Shown piece by piece: positions 15,837 to 24,415 of a stretch of 64,000 nucleotides of DNA. Where the stretch lies: contig NZ_CP026121.1 in assembly GCF_003330845.1 (NCBI RefSeq), forward strand, positions 4,383,501 through 4,447,500, given 5' to 3'. Origin of the DNA: Streptomyces sp. Go-475 (GTDB taxonomy: Bacteria > Actinomycetota > Actinomycetes > Streptomycetales > Streptomycetaceae). The notes below the pieces were generated by a model, which was not told where the DNA came from, made no database searches, and worked only from the letters and a program-made list of their open reading frames with translations. Made by a program: the position numbers and the translations under genes. Each line of letters opens with the position of its first letter. Position 1 is the first letter of the stretch.

Positions 15837-17927
15837 GTGCGAAAGCTGCTGCCGTTGATCGGAACGCCGTCCGGTTCGCATCCCGGCGGCCGGTCCGCCC
15901 TGACCTGTCGTTTCCGGTGTGGTGACGCCTGCTTCCACGAGGTGCCCAACACCAGCTCCAACGAGTACGTCGGTGACGTGATCGCCGGGGCCCTCAGCCG
16001 CCGTTCGATGATGCGCGCCGCCGCCGTGGTGACCGTCGCCGCCGCGGGCGCGGGGGCCGTGGGTGTCGCGCAGGCGCCGCAGGCCGGTGCCGTGCCGACC
16101 GGCGTGCCGGCCGACGCCGCCCGTGAGGCCGCCCGGGGCAAGGCGAAGGGCGCGCGCGGCCTGCGCTTCGCGCCTGTCGCGCCGAACACCGCCGACGCCG
16201 TGACCGTGCCGGAGGGGTACCGGCAGAACGTCGTCATCCGCTGGGGCGAGCCGATCCTGCGCGGCGCTCCCGCCTTCGACCCGGAGCGGCAGAGCGCCAA
16301 GGCGCAGGCCGGGCAGTTCGGGTACAACTGTGACTTTCTCGCCCTCCTGCCGCTGCCGGGCGAGCGCGGACGGCAGCTGCTTGTCGCCAACCATGAGTAC
16401 ACCGACGAGATCCTGATGTTCCGCGGGTACGACGCCGCCAACCCGACCCGCGAGCAGGTCGAGATCGCCTGGGCCGCGCACGGGCTGTCCGCCGTCGTCG
16501 TGGAGGAGGACCGCAGGAGCGGGAAGCTCACGGCCGTTCCGCGGCACCAGCTCAACCGGCGCGTCACCGCCACCACCGAGTTCCGGCTCACCGGGCCCGT
16601 CGCCGGGTCCGACCTCGTGAAGACCTCCGCCGACCCGAGCGGCACCAAGGTGCTCGGCACCCTCAACAACTGCTCCGGTGGCGTCACCCCGTGGGGCACG
16701 ACCCTGCACGGCGAGGAGAACTTCAACCAGTACTTCGCCAACAGCGGCCGGGCGACCGACAAGCGGTACGGCATCGGGACCGGGGCCAGCGAGCGGAAGT
16801 GGGAGAGGTTCGACAAGCGGTTCGACGTCGCCCAGGAGCCGAACGAGGTGCACCGGTTCGGGTACGTCGTGGAGTTCGACCCGTACGACCCCGCCTCCAC
16901 GCCCCGCAAGCACACCGCGCTCGGGCGGTTCAAGCACGAGGCGGCGAACATCAGGATGACGGCGGACGGGCGGCCCGTCGTGTACACCGGTGACGACGAG
17001 CGGTTCGACTACTTCTACAAGTTCGTCAGCAGCAAGCGGATGAAGCGCGGGACCTCCCGGGCCGTGCGCGAGCACAACCTGTCGCTGCTCGACGAGGGCA
17101 CGCTGTACGTCGCCAAGCTCACCGGCGACTCCCCGGCCATCGAGATCGACGGCACGGGCAAGCTGCCGAGCGACGGTGAGTTCGACGGCAGCGGTGAGTG
17201 GATTCCGCTGGCCACCGCCACCGCCGACGGTGCCGTCTCGCATGTGGAGGGCATGAGCGCCGAGGAGGTGTTCGTCTTCACGCGGCTCGCCGGTGACAAG
17301 GTGGGCGCCACCAAGATGGACCGGCCCGAGGACATCGAGCCCAATCCGGTGACCGGCAAGGTGTACGTCGCCCTGACCAACAACTCCAACCGGGGTGTCG
17401 GCTCCAACGCCAAGGCGGACGAGGCCAACCCGCGCAACGCCAACAAGCACGGGCACGTGCTGGAGCTCACCGAGCGGTGGAACCGGCCCGAGAGCACCAA
17501 GTTCGCCTGGTCGCTGTTCCTGGTCGCCGGTGACCCGGACGACCCGGCGACCTACTTCGCCGGGTTCCCGAAGGACGGCGTCAGCCCGATCTCCTGCCCG
17601 GACAACGTCGCCTTCGACCCCTACGGCAACCTGTGGATCTCCACCGACGGCGCCCAGCTCGGCTCGCACGACGGCCTGTTCGGCGTGGCGACCCGGGGTG
17701 AGCGGCGCGGTGAGCTGAAGCAGTTCCTGACCGTGCCGAAGGGCGCCGAGACCTGCGGTCCGATCATCCAGGAGCGGCGTGTCCTGGTCGCCGTGCAGCA
17801 CCCGGGCGAGATCGACGGCGCGTCCGTGGAGAAGCCGGCGAGCACCTGGCCCGACGGGCCCGGCACCTACGTCCGGCCGGCTGTCGTGGCCGTGTGGCGT
17901 GCCGACGGGGGCGACATCGGCTGCTGA
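15837..17927 (+). CDS. phoX: PhoX/DUF839-family secreted alkaline phosphatase
   Basis: A 696-residue protein. The GTG at 15837 behind AAGGAGAGAG gives the conserved family N-terminus (MRKLLPLIG, then CRFRCGDACFHEVPNTSSNEY). A twin-arginine signal, SRRSMMRAAAVVTVAAAGAG, lies near residue 57, unusually far in but normal for this family. The rest is the PhoX beta-propeller (DUF839, PF05787), with NNCSGGVTPWGTTLHGEENF, EAANI and PDNVAFDPYGNLWISTDG. Family members are Tat-exported, Ca/Fe-dependent phosphomonoesterases that scavenge phosphate. A PHO-box-like repeat upstream supports this. It ends convergent with the EEP gene. Confidence 0.9.
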   Translation: MRKLLPLIGTPSGSHPGGRSALTCRFRCGDACFHEVPNTSSNEYVGDVIAGALSRRSMMRAAAVVTVAAAGAGAVGVAQAPQAGAVPTGVPADAAREAARGKAKGARGLRFAPVAPNTADAVTVPEGYRQNVVIRWGEPILRGAPAFDPERQSAKAQAGQFGYNCDFLALLPLPGERGRQLLVANHEYTDEILMFRGYDAANPTREQVEIAWAAHGLSAVVVEEDRRSGKLTAVPRHQLNRRVTATTEFRLTGPVAGSDLVKTSADPSGTKVLGTLNNCSGGVTPWGTTLHGEENFNQYFANSGRATDKRYGIGTGASERKWERFDKRFDVAQEPNEVHRFGYVVEFDPYDPASTPRKHTALGRFKHEAANIRMTADGRPVVYTGDDERFDYFYKFVSSKRMKRGTSRAVREHNLSLLDEGTLYVAKLTGDSPAIEIDGTGKLPSDGEFDGSGEWIPLATATADGAVSHVEGMSAEEVFVFTRLAGDKVGATKMDRPEDIEPNPVTGKVYVALTNNSNRGVGSNAKADEANPRNANKHGHVLELTERWNRPESTKFAWSLFLVAGDPDDPATYFAGFPKDGVSPISCPDNVAFDPYGNLWISTDGAQLGSHDGLFGVATRGERRGELKQFLTVPKGAETCGPIIQERRVLVAVQHPGEIDGASVEKPASTWPDGPGTYVRPAVVAVWRADGGDIGC

Positions 17928-17947
17928 GCGGGCCGCACCGCGGTGAC

Positions 17948-17972
17948 AGGGGGCGTCCGCCGGGCGTCCCCT
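17948..17972. terminator. Possible bidirectional terminator
   Basis: An 8-bp stem with one G-U pair (17948-17955 with 17965-17972), between the convergent phoX and EEP genes. Its right arm touches the EEP stop codon. Confidence 0.4.
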
Positions 17973-18972
17973 ATCCGCCGTCGTGCAGCGTGAGGTCCGT
18001 GACCACGGCCCGGTGGTCCGTGTCGGCCAGGTCCAGGACGCGGGTGCGGTCGGCCGCGAACTCCTCGGACACCAGCACGTGGTCGATCTGTGTGCCGAAG
18101 GTCGGGGCGGTCGGGGCCGGCCAGGTGGCCGTGCGGTCGGCGCCGTCCAGGCGGGCGGCGTCGTACAGGCCGGTGTCGAGGATGCGGCGGAAGGCGGCGT
18201 GGTCCTGGGAGGCGTTGAAGTCGCCGGCCAGGACCAGGGGGGTGCCGCGGTCGGTGGCGGCCGCGTCGCGCACGGCGTCGAGCTCCCTGTTCCAGAGGTC
18301 CACCTGGCCGGGCAGCGGGGGCATGGGGTGGGCGAGCTGGAGCCGTACGGGGTGCCCGTCCACGTCGGCGATCGCGCCGGGCATGCCCATCGTGGCGCGC
18401 ACGCCCTCCGTGGGGCGGAGCGGGTGGCGGCTGAGGATGACGGAGCCTTCGGAGCCGCCGCCCTCGACGGCGCTGCGGTGCGGGTAGTCCCGGGACAGGT
18501 CCGCCTTCAGCCGGGCGTCGCACGTGTACTCGCACTCCTGTACGAAGACGAAATCCGGTTTCTCGCGGCGGACGGCGGCGACCAGGGAGCCGGTGCCCTG
18601 GCCGAACTCGACGTTCGAGGTCAGCACGCGCAGCTCGGCGACGGGGCGGCCCGCGGGATCCCCGGTCTTGCCGTACGGCTCGATGAACCAGGCCAGCAGG
18701 CCGAGCACGACGACTCCCCAGAGCGTCCCGAGCCACCAGCGGGACAGCAGGGTGAGCAGCAGCGCCAGGGCCGTGGGCGCGAGCAGCCAGGGGAGGAAGG
18801 CGAGGACCTGCGGGACGGGGGTGACGCCGTCGCTGCCGGCGGTCCGGAAGCCGACGATCAGGCTCACCCCGGCGAGCAGCAGACCCGCGCACCAGGCGCC
18901 GAGCCGCCGTCCGGGGGGCCGGTGCTCCGGCCCGTCGGCGGTGGCGGTCCACTCGGCAGCGGCGGTGTCCAA
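17971..18972 (-). CDS. Membrane-anchored endonuclease/exonuclease/phosphatase-family protein
   Basis: A 333-residue protein starting at a TTG (18972) with GGAGGG upstream. Three hydrophobic segments in the first about 105 residues anchor an extracytoplasmic EEP domain (PF03372). Catalytic landmarks are LTSNVEFGQG (Asn), FVQECEYT (Glu), LAGDFNASQDH (Asp/Asn) and the closing DTDHRAVVTDL (Asp-His). Substrates of this group range from DNA to phosphoinositides or sphingomyelin; the export topology makes an extracellular phosphodiesterase or nuclease more likely than DNA repair. It may be co-oriented with, but is not clearly operonic to, the hydrolase gene 43 nt upstream. Confidence 0.82.
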   Translation of the reverse strand: MDTAAAEWTATADGPEHRPPGRRLGAWCAGLLLAGVSLIVGFRTAGSDGVTPVPQVLAFLPWLLAPTALALLLTLLSRWWLGTLWGVVVLGLLAWFIEPYGKTGDPAGRPVAELRVLTSNVEFGQGTGSLVAAVRREKPDFVFVQECEYTCDARLKADLSRDYPHRSAVEGGGSEGSVILSRHPLRPTEGVRATMGMPGAIADVDGHPVRLQLAHPMPPLPGQVDLWNRELDAVRDAAATDRGTPLVLAGDFNASQDHAAFRRILDTGLYDAARLDGADRTATWPAPTAPTFGTQIDHVLVSEEFAADRTRVLDLADTDHRAVVTDLTLHDGG

Positions 18973-19015
18973 GGCCCGGCCCTCCGTTCACGGGGTGCGA
19001 TGCCCGAATCCTCCC

Positions 19016-19843
19016 TCAAAGACGGGGCGGGGCGGGGGAAGGTTGCCGCTCGTCGACGCGGGCCAGGAAGTCCGCCAGTGCCCGGTCGAACTCCGCCGGG
19101 CGTTCCAGGTTCGGCATGTGGGCGGTGCCCTCGATGACGTGCAGGGCCGCGTCCGGGAGGGCCGCGTGCATGGCCCGGGCGTCGGAGACCGGTGTGAAGG
19201 TGTCGTCGGCTCCGACGACGACCAGGGCCGGGACGGTGACGCGGGTGAGCAGGGCGCCGTAGTCGGGGCGGCGGGCGCGGGCGCGCAGGGCCGCGGCGGC
19301 GCCCTCGGGGGAGGTGGCCGTCATCATGCGGTGGACGTGCGCCTTGACCTCGGCCGGGGCGTACGGGGCGACCATCCGCTCCAGGACCTCGTCGGCGTAG
19401 CCGCGCATGCCCTCCGCGAGGAGGCGGTCGGCCATGGCGTCGCGGGTGCGGACGCCCTGAGGGGTCTCGGCGGAGGGGAAGGTGTCCGCGAGGACCAGGC
19501 CGCGGACGCGCTCGGGGAAGAGGCGGTAGCAGTCCATGACGATCTGGCCGCCCATCGACAGGCCCGCCAGCACGCAGGACTCCACCTCCAGCTCGTCCAG
19601 CAGGGTCTCGATGTCCCGGGCGAACCCGGAGAAGTCCGTGACGGCCGGGGTGGCCGGGGAGGCGCCGTAGCCGCGCAGGTCGGGGGCGATGACGCGGCGG
19701 TCCGCCGAGAACGTCCGGAGCTGCGGGGTCCACATCGTGCGGTCGAAGGGGTGGCCGTGGACGAGGACCAGGGGAACCAGAGGGACAACCGGCTGCCGGG
19801 GTGAGACGGGGCCTTTGTCCTCGTATGCGAGGAAGGGTGCCAT
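19016..19843 (-). CDS. Alpha/beta-hydrolase
   Basis: A 275-residue soluble hydrolase. Oxyanion loop HGHPFDRTMW, nucleophile elbow GLSMGG, acid in VVGADDTFTPV and histidine in EGTAHMPNLERP give a complete catalytic triad. The ATG at 19843 is preferred; a longer in-frame reading adds residues from inside the divergent promoter. Sequence type is near 3-oxoadipate enol-lactonase/haloperoxidase-like esterases, but no pathway genes are adjacent, so the substrate is open. It is divergent from the MocR regulator across 79 nt carrying direct repeats, suggesting the regulator may control it. Confidence 0.85.
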   Translation of the reverse strand: MAPFLAYEDKGPVSPRQPVVPLVPLVLVHGHPFDRTMWTPQLRTFSADRRVIAPDLRGYGASPATPAVTDFSGFARDIETLLDELEVESCVLAGLSMGGQIVMDCYRLFPERVRGLVLADTFPSAETPQGVRTRDAMADRLLAEGMRGYADEVLERMVAPYAPAEVKAHVHRMMTATSPEGAAAALRARARRPDYGALLTRVTVPALVVVGADDTFTPVSDARAMHAALPDAALHVIEGTAHMPNLERPAEFDRALADFLARVDERQPSPAPPRL

Positions 19844-19869
19844 GACGTCGACCCTAGGGGGCCCAACTA

Positions 19870-19903
19870 CTCGGTGCAATAAGATCTTTGCTCTCGGTGC
19901 AAT
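19870..19903. promoter_or_regulatory. Direct-repeat operator in the MocR/hydrolase divergent gap
   Basis: CTCGGTGCAAT occurs twice, at 19870-19880 and 19893-19903, 23 nt apart (about two helical turns). Spaced direct repeats in a divergent promoter are typical of MocR/GabR-type regulators. Confidence 0.65.
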
Positions 19904-19922
19904 CCAAGGGGGAGGCCGATCG

Positions 19923-21281
19923 ATGGGTGACTACCGGCGGGACTACCGGCGCATCGCCGACCGCATCGCCGAAGACATCGCCGGCGGGCGGCTCAAGCCC
20001 GGGCAACGGCTGCCTCCGCAGCGGGCGTTCGCCCGGCGCCGGGGCATCGCCCCGTCGACGGCCGGGCGGGTGTACGCGGAACTGGTGCGGCGCGGGCTGG
20101 TCGTCGGCGAGGTCGGGCGCGGCACGTTCGTGCGGGCCGCTCCGGCCGGGCCGGCGGGGCGGGCGCTCATCGAGGCCCGTCCGGGCGCCGTGCCCGTCAA
20201 CCTGGAGCTCACCTACCCGTCCGCGCCCGGCCAGCCGGAGCTGCTCGCCCCCGTGCTCGCGCCGCTGCTGCGCCCCGACGTGCTGGCCGAGGCCCTGCTG
20301 CCGGCGGCCGCCACCGGCACCGCGGCCGCCCGGGAGGCCGCGGCCGCCCTCCTCGCCACCCCGGGCTGGCGCCCCGGCCCGGAGCGGCTGCTGTTCACCG
20401 GCAACGCCCGCCAGGCCATCGCCGCCGTGCTGGCCTCCCTGGTCCGGCCGGGCGGCCGGGTCGGCGTGGAGCAGCTGACGTATCCGCTGGTCAAGGAGAT
20501 CGCGGCCCGGCTGGGCATCACCCTGGTGCCGCTGGCGGGTGACGCGGCCGGGCTGCTCCCGGAGGCCGTCGCCGCCGCGCACCGGTCGGCGCGGCTGTCC
20601 GCCCTCTACGTGCAGCCGACGCTGCACAACCCGACGTCCCTGACGACGGGCCGCACCCGGCTGCTGCAACTCGCCGGGCTGGTACACGACTTGGACCTGC
20701 CCGTGGTGGAGGACCGCATCTGGTCCTTCCTCCACGCCCCCGGCGATCCCTTCGCCGTGCACGCCCCGGCCCTCACCCATGTCGTGGACGGCCTCTCCAA
20801 GCGGGTCGCCCCCGGGCTCACGGCCGGCTTCCTCGTCGTGCCGCCGCACCGGGTCGCCGCCGTGGCCGACGCGGTGCGCTCGGGCGGGTGGAGCGCGGGG
20901 CGGTTCGCGCTGGAGGCAGCCGTGCGGTGGGCCGCGGAGGGGACGGTGGCGCGGCTGGTGGAGGCCAAGCGGGCCGACGCGGCCCGGCGCCAGCGGATCC
21001 TCGCCGAGGAACTCGCGGGCTTCGCCGTACGGTCCGACCCGCACGCCTACTTCGCCTGGTGGGAGCTGCCCGCCCCCTGGCGCGCGGACACCTTCACGGC
21101 CGCGGCCGCCGCGCACGGCATCGCCGTCACGCCCGGCCCCGCGTTCGCCGTCTCCCCCGGCCACACGCCCGACGCGGTCAGGCTCGGGCTCGCGTCGGCT
21201 CCGGAGCCGGATCTGCGCCGGGCCCTGCGGACCCTCGCGCACGTCGCCGCGCGGCGAGCCGGGGACCGTACCGTCCCGTGA
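19923..21281 (+). CDS. MocR/GabR-family regulator (wHTH + aminotransferase fold)
   Basis: A 452-residue protein. A GntR-type winged helix (about 1-75, RIAEDIAGGRLKPGQRLPPQRAFARR) is followed by a fold-type I PLP-aminotransferase domain (about 95-440). The PLP-lysine region is HVVDGLSKRVAPGLTAGFLV, and the substrate side has LYVQPTLHNPTSLT. The ATG at 19923 follows AAGGGGGAGG. MocR proteins sense PLP or PLP-amino-acid adducts and bind direct repeats; two are seen at 19870-19903. The target is likely the divergent hydrolase, itself, or both. Its 3' end overlaps the opposing membrane-protein gene by 104 bp. Confidence 0.92.
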   Translation: MGDYRRDYRRIADRIAEDIAGGRLKPGQRLPPQRAFARRRGIAPSTAGRVYAELVRRGLVVGEVGRGTFVRAAPAGPAGRALIEARPGAVPVNLELTYPSAPGQPELLAPVLAPLLRPDVLAEALLPAAATGTAAAREAAAALLATPGWRPGPERLLFTGNARQAIAAVLASLVRPGGRVGVEQLTYPLVKEIAARLGITLVPLAGDAAGLLPEAVAAAHRSARLSALYVQPTLHNPTSLTTGRTRLLQLAGLVHDLDLPVVEDRIWSFLHAPGDPFAVHAPALTHVVDGLSKRVAPGLTAGFLVVPPHRVAAVADAVRSGGWSAGRFALEAAVRWAAEGTVARLVEAKRADAARRQRILAEELAGFAVRSDPHAYFAWWELPAPWRADTFTAAAAAHGIAVTPGPAFAVSPGHTPDAVRLGLASAPEPDLRRALRTLAHVAARRAGDRTVP

Positions 21282-22146
21282 GCCACGCGCCGAGCGCCAC
21301 CGCGAGGCCCAGGGCGCACAGCAGCCAGGACATCGAACGCAGCGTGGCGGTGAGGGCGTCGTAGACCGCGCCCGCCGCCGGGCGGTGCGGGGCGTCGTGC
21401 AGGTCGGCGAGGGTGAGGCGGCGGCCGATCGCCACGGCGAGCACCAGCAGCGCGCCGCCCAGGGCGGTGCCGAGGCCGAGGGCGGTGACCGCGCGGCGGC
21501 GGCAGGCGGCGACGGCGATCCCGGTGGCGGCGAGGACGGCGACGGCGAGCGGCAGCCAGAAGGCGGCGGTGTCCAGCACGTGGAACCCCTTGCGCAGTCG
21601 GTCCGCGTCCGCGGCCGGGAGCACCGGGACGCGCAGGTGCGGGACCGGGATGCGGTGGGCGAACGGCACGTGGTCGGCGGAGAGGCGGTGCCTGACCCGG
21701 CTGACGACCGGGGCGATGTCGACGGTGACCGGGCCCCGGCGCGCGGCGTCCTCGCGCAGGGCGCGCAGCACGGCGGCGTGGACGGCCCGGTTCGACGCGT
21801 CCCAGCCCGTGCGGTACGCCTCGGTCCGGGTGAACGACCGCAGCGCGTCACGCACGAAGGGTTCGGCCGCGCCGGGCGGCGGGCCGGCGTCGAACCTGTG
21901 TCCGACTTCCCGCAGGAGCCCGTCCCCGACGGCGTCCGCCACCGCGCGCCGCACGGCCGGGTCGGCGGCGAGCGGCGCCATCGTACGGACGTAGCGGCCG
22001 GTGTCGGTCAGCCCGTGCGCCGCCCAGGACGCCAGCGCCCCGAACGGCAGCAGCAGGCACGCGAGGGCCAGCAGAACGGCCGACAGGACGTTCCGCGGTC
22101 GTGGGGGCGCCTTCTCGGGTACGGGCGCCCGGTCGCGCTCGGACAC
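21178..22146 (-). CDS. Integral membrane protein of unknown function
   Basis: About 322 residues if the GTG at 22146 is used. A longer GTG start at 22206 exists but lacks a ribosome site; GGAGGG sits very close to the chosen GTG, so the start is uncertain. One N-terminal helix (SAVLLALACLLLPFGALASWAA) is followed by an about 150-residue exported loop with TDTGRYVRTMAPLAADPAVRRAV, then three C-terminal helices. This one-plus-three layout and the RYV...PLA.DPAV motif belong to a widespread streptomycete family with no known role. Its last 34 codons overlap the MocR gene on the other strand. Confidence 0.72.
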   Translation of the reverse strand: MSERDRAPVPEKAPPRPRNVLSAVLLALACLLLPFGALASWAAHGLTDTGRYVRTMAPLAADPAVRRAVADAVGDGLLREVGHRFDAGPPPGAAEPFVRDALRSFTRTEAYRTGWDASNRAVHAAVLRALREDAARRGPVTVDIAPVVSRVRHRLSADHVPFAHRIPVPHLRVPVLPAADADRLRKGFHVLDTAAFWLPLAVAVLAATGIAVAACRRRAVTALGLGTALGGALLVLAVAIGRRLTLADLHDAPHRPAAGAVYDALTATLRSMSWLLCALGLAVALGAWLTGRYGPRLAARRRARGSAGPGADPAPEPTRARA

Positions 22147-22251
22147 CCCTCCACGCAAGGCGCACCGGGCCCGGCCCGCGAGCCGGATGACTGCATTCGG
22201 CCCCACAGGTCGAGCCGGACGGGCGCCGGGGAAGCCCGGACCGGCACCGGA

Positions 22252-22692
22252 TCAGTCGACGCGGTGGCCGGTGGCGTCCTCGCGGGTGTAGTAGCGGTAG
22301 AACAGCGTCAGGAGGACGCCGGCGCCGACCACCACCCCCAGCCCGGCCGACTTGAGCACCGACTCGTCGGACTGGCTGATGAGGAAACCGACCGCGCAGC
22401 CCGTGAACACGAACCAGACCAGCGCGTGCAGCTCGCGCCCGAGCCTCGGGGCCATTTCCCACAGGGCGGCGAACACCACGGCGAACACGAGCGCCGCGAG
22501 GAAGCCGAACAGCAGGTTCCAGCCCGTGATGGGCCCGGAGTCGCGCCGGTTGGCGGCGGCCCAGTAGCCGTAGACCAGCCCGAGGACGACGGGCAGCGCG
22601 ACCTTCGCGGCGGCATGGGTCCGCGCGCCGAACACATCGGGCCTGCGCCGCTGCCCGGTCGCCCCGCGTGAGGCGGGTGCCGCATGAGCCAT
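22252..22692 (-). CDS. Small four-helix membrane protein
   Basis: 146 residues from the ATG at 22692, behind AGAGAGGAGAG. A basic N-terminal tail of about 30 residues (HAAPASRGATGQRRRPDVFG) is followed by four hydrophobic helices separated by short loops, and a short charged C-terminus. I do not recognise the family. It is 105 nt upstream of the membrane protein at 22146 on the same strand and could be co-transcribed. It is divergent from the pseudo-caspase/TPR gene. Confidence 0.72.
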   Translation of the reverse strand: MAHAAPASRGATGQRRRPDVFGARTHAAAKVALPVVLGLVYGYWAAANRRDSGPITGWNLLFGFLAALVFAVVFAALWEMAPRLGRELHALVWFVFTGCAVGFLISQSDESVLKSAGLGVVVGAGVLLTLFYRYYTREDATGHRVD

Positions 22693-22888
22693 GAGAGCTC
22701 TCCTCTCTCTCCCTGCCCCCGCCTCCAGGGCACACCGCCGCGCGAGCGCGGGCAAGTCGGCGGAGCGCCGCACACCGCGACGAGAGGGGCGAAGCACCCG
22801 AAGGCGGGCGTTTGCGGTCCTGGGGCTCACCTTCGCAGCCGCAGCGGTTACGGTGCTGACGTACGTGATCGACACAGGGGGAGGGGCG

Positions 22889-23950
22889 ATGCCCGGAACC
22901 GTGCTGCTGCTGGCGGCCTCACCGGTGGGCAAGGGGCGCCTGGTGGACGCCGCCTCCGTGCTCCCCGTCCTGGCCGCCGTGCCGCCCGCCGTGCTGGCCG
23001 GTACGGACACCGCGAACGTCGTCGAACTCGCCGACCCGCTGGAACCACAGGCCGTCCTCACCCGGCTGCGGGCCGCCGCCGCGGCCCCCGGACCGCTCAC
23101 CGTGTACGTCACCGGGCAGCTCCAGCTCGACCGCCGCCAGCGCCTGCCCCACCTGGCGCTGGCCCGCACCACCCCCTCCACCGCCCGCTACACGGCCTTC
23201 CCCTGGCACTGGTTCCGGGAGGAACTGCGGCTGAGACCCGCCGGGGCCACGACCCTCCTGCTCGACCTGCACGCGGACGCCGAGACCTGGGAGCTGCTGC
23301 GGACCACGCCCCTGGACTCGGGCCGGGGCAACGCCGTGCACGGGCGGATCGCGCCGCCGCCGTCCCGGCGCACGGTCGCGGCACCGGCGTACATGAAGGC
23401 CGTCGCGACGATCCTGCGCAGCGGGTTCCGGCCGCCGGCGGAGCAGTTGCACCAGCAGGCCCTGGCCCGGATCGCGCCCGAGAGCGCGGGCGCCGACCTC
23501 GTGGTGAGCACACCGGGCCCGGCGGCCGGGGATCCGCACGCCGTCATCACCGCCGCCGTCCAGGCCGGCCGCCACTCCGACGCCGACGCGCTCGCCGCCC
23601 GGCACCAGCAGGCCGCCGTCGCCGCGCACGGGCCCGCCTCCGAGGAGGCCCTGCACTGGGCCGAGGTCCGGGCCGACCTGGCGATGTTCGCCGGGGACGC
23701 GGCGCGCAGCTGCCGCACCTGGCTGACGATCGCCACCGCCCGCCTGAACGCCGGGCAGGCGTCGGACGCGCCCGCCGTCGAGGCCGCCGTGGACCGGGCC
23801 CACCACCAGTGGGGCCAGGTCCGCGACACCACGCGGGCCCGCGAACTGGGCGCGTCCCTCGCCGAGTTGCGGGGACGCGTCCCCGGGCGGCGCGAGGGGG
23901 CGCTCGATCATGTGCAGCGGCAGTTGAGGCAGTTGCAGACCCAGCCCTGA
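22889..23950 (+). CDS. Degenerate caspase-like domain + TPR-like helical protein
   Basis: 353 residues from the ATG at 22889 behind GGGGGAGGGG. I know it only as a conserved Streptomyces hypothetical. Residues 40-135 can be laid over the caspase domain encoded 1.5 kb downstream: ADPLEPQAVLTRLRAAAA/PLTVYVTGQ against SPTPDEFTGALHQACEEA/LLLLYFAGH, and TTLLLDLHADA against VVVILDCCYAG. The positions of the catalytic His and Cys are Gln77 and His128 here, so the domain would be inactive. The C-terminal about 130 residues (HWAEVRADLAMFAGDAARSCRTWLTIA) are TPR-like helices. No signal peptide; cytoplasmic. It lies 107 nt ahead of the EACC1 gene. The caspase relationship is my inference. Confidence 0.7.
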   Translation: MPGTVLLLAASPVGKGRLVDAASVLPVLAAVPPAVLAGTDTANVVELADPLEPQAVLTRLRAAAAAPGPLTVYVTGQLQLDRRQRLPHLALARTTPSTARYTAFPWHWFREELRLRPAGATTLLLDLHADAETWELLRTTPLDSGRGNAVHGRIAPPPSRRTVAAPAYMKAVATILRSGFRPPAEQLHQQALARIAPESAGADLVVSTPGPAAGDPHAVITAAVQAGRHSDADALAARHQQAAVAAHGPASEEALHWAEVRADLAMFAGDAARSCRTWLTIATARLNAGQASDAPAVEAAVDRAHHQWGQVRDTTRARELGASLAELRGRVPGRREGALDHVQRQLRQLQTQP

Positions 23951-24057
23951 ACACGCGTGCGCCGTGTGCGCCTGGCGTGAAGGGGGCGCGCAATCGCTTG
24001 CACGGGTCGCGTCACAGGTCTGCCGCCAAGGCCTGACCCGGTGTCATGATGGCGAGC

Positions 24058-24411
24058 ATGACAGAGGGGGACCAAGTGGCTGTCTTAGGCGTACGCGTGC
24101 GGCTGGGCGCCGGCGCGACCGTGGACGACGTCAGAGCCCTGAAGACGTGGCTGGAGCGGGAAGAGTCGCTGCAGGAACTCGTCTCCACGGGGAAACTGAG
24201 CATCGAGGAGCAGGCCGGCACGGACGGGGCCGACGGGCGGCTCGGGCCGGACATCGACCTCGTGCTGAGAGTGCTGAGCGACGTGGTCACGGTCGTGGCC
24301 CTGACCGAGTACACCGCACGCGCGGTGAAGACCTGGACGAACAACCGCCGCAGGCTCCAGCGCGGCGATCCCGATCCACAGATCCGCCCGCTGGACCGCG
24401 ACGGGGAGTAG
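24058..24411 (+). CDS. EACC1-type effector-associated constant component, with a TTA codon
   Basis: 117 residues from the ATG at 24058; a GTG at 24076 is an alternative start, and both precede the TTA. The pattern is a strand (VAVLGVRVRLGA), an amphipathic helix (DDVRALKTWLEREESL), a short variable stretch, a hydrophobic helix (LVLRVLSDVVTVVALTEY) and a basic tail. It matches the small EACC1 component that accompanies effectors in predicted actinobacterial NTP-dependent conflict systems. It is 4 nt upstream of the caspase gene, so the two are co-translated. Codon 10 is TTA, readable only by the bldA tRNA. Confidence 0.72.
   Translation: MTEGDQVAVLGVRVRLGAGATVDDVRALKTWLEREESLQELVSTGKLSIEEQAGTDGADGRLGPDIDLVLRVLSDVVTVVALTEYTARAVKTWTNNRRRLQRGDPDPQIRPLDRDGE
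24085..24087 (+). other. Rare in-frame TTA (bldA-dependent) leucine codon
   Basis: TTA is the tenth codon of the EACC1 gene. In Streptomyces the UUA-reading tRNA (bldA) becomes abundant late, so TTA genes are usually developmental or specialised-metabolic. I found no other in-frame TTA in the intact genes of this window. Confidence 0.85.
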
Positions 24412-24415
24412 GCCG

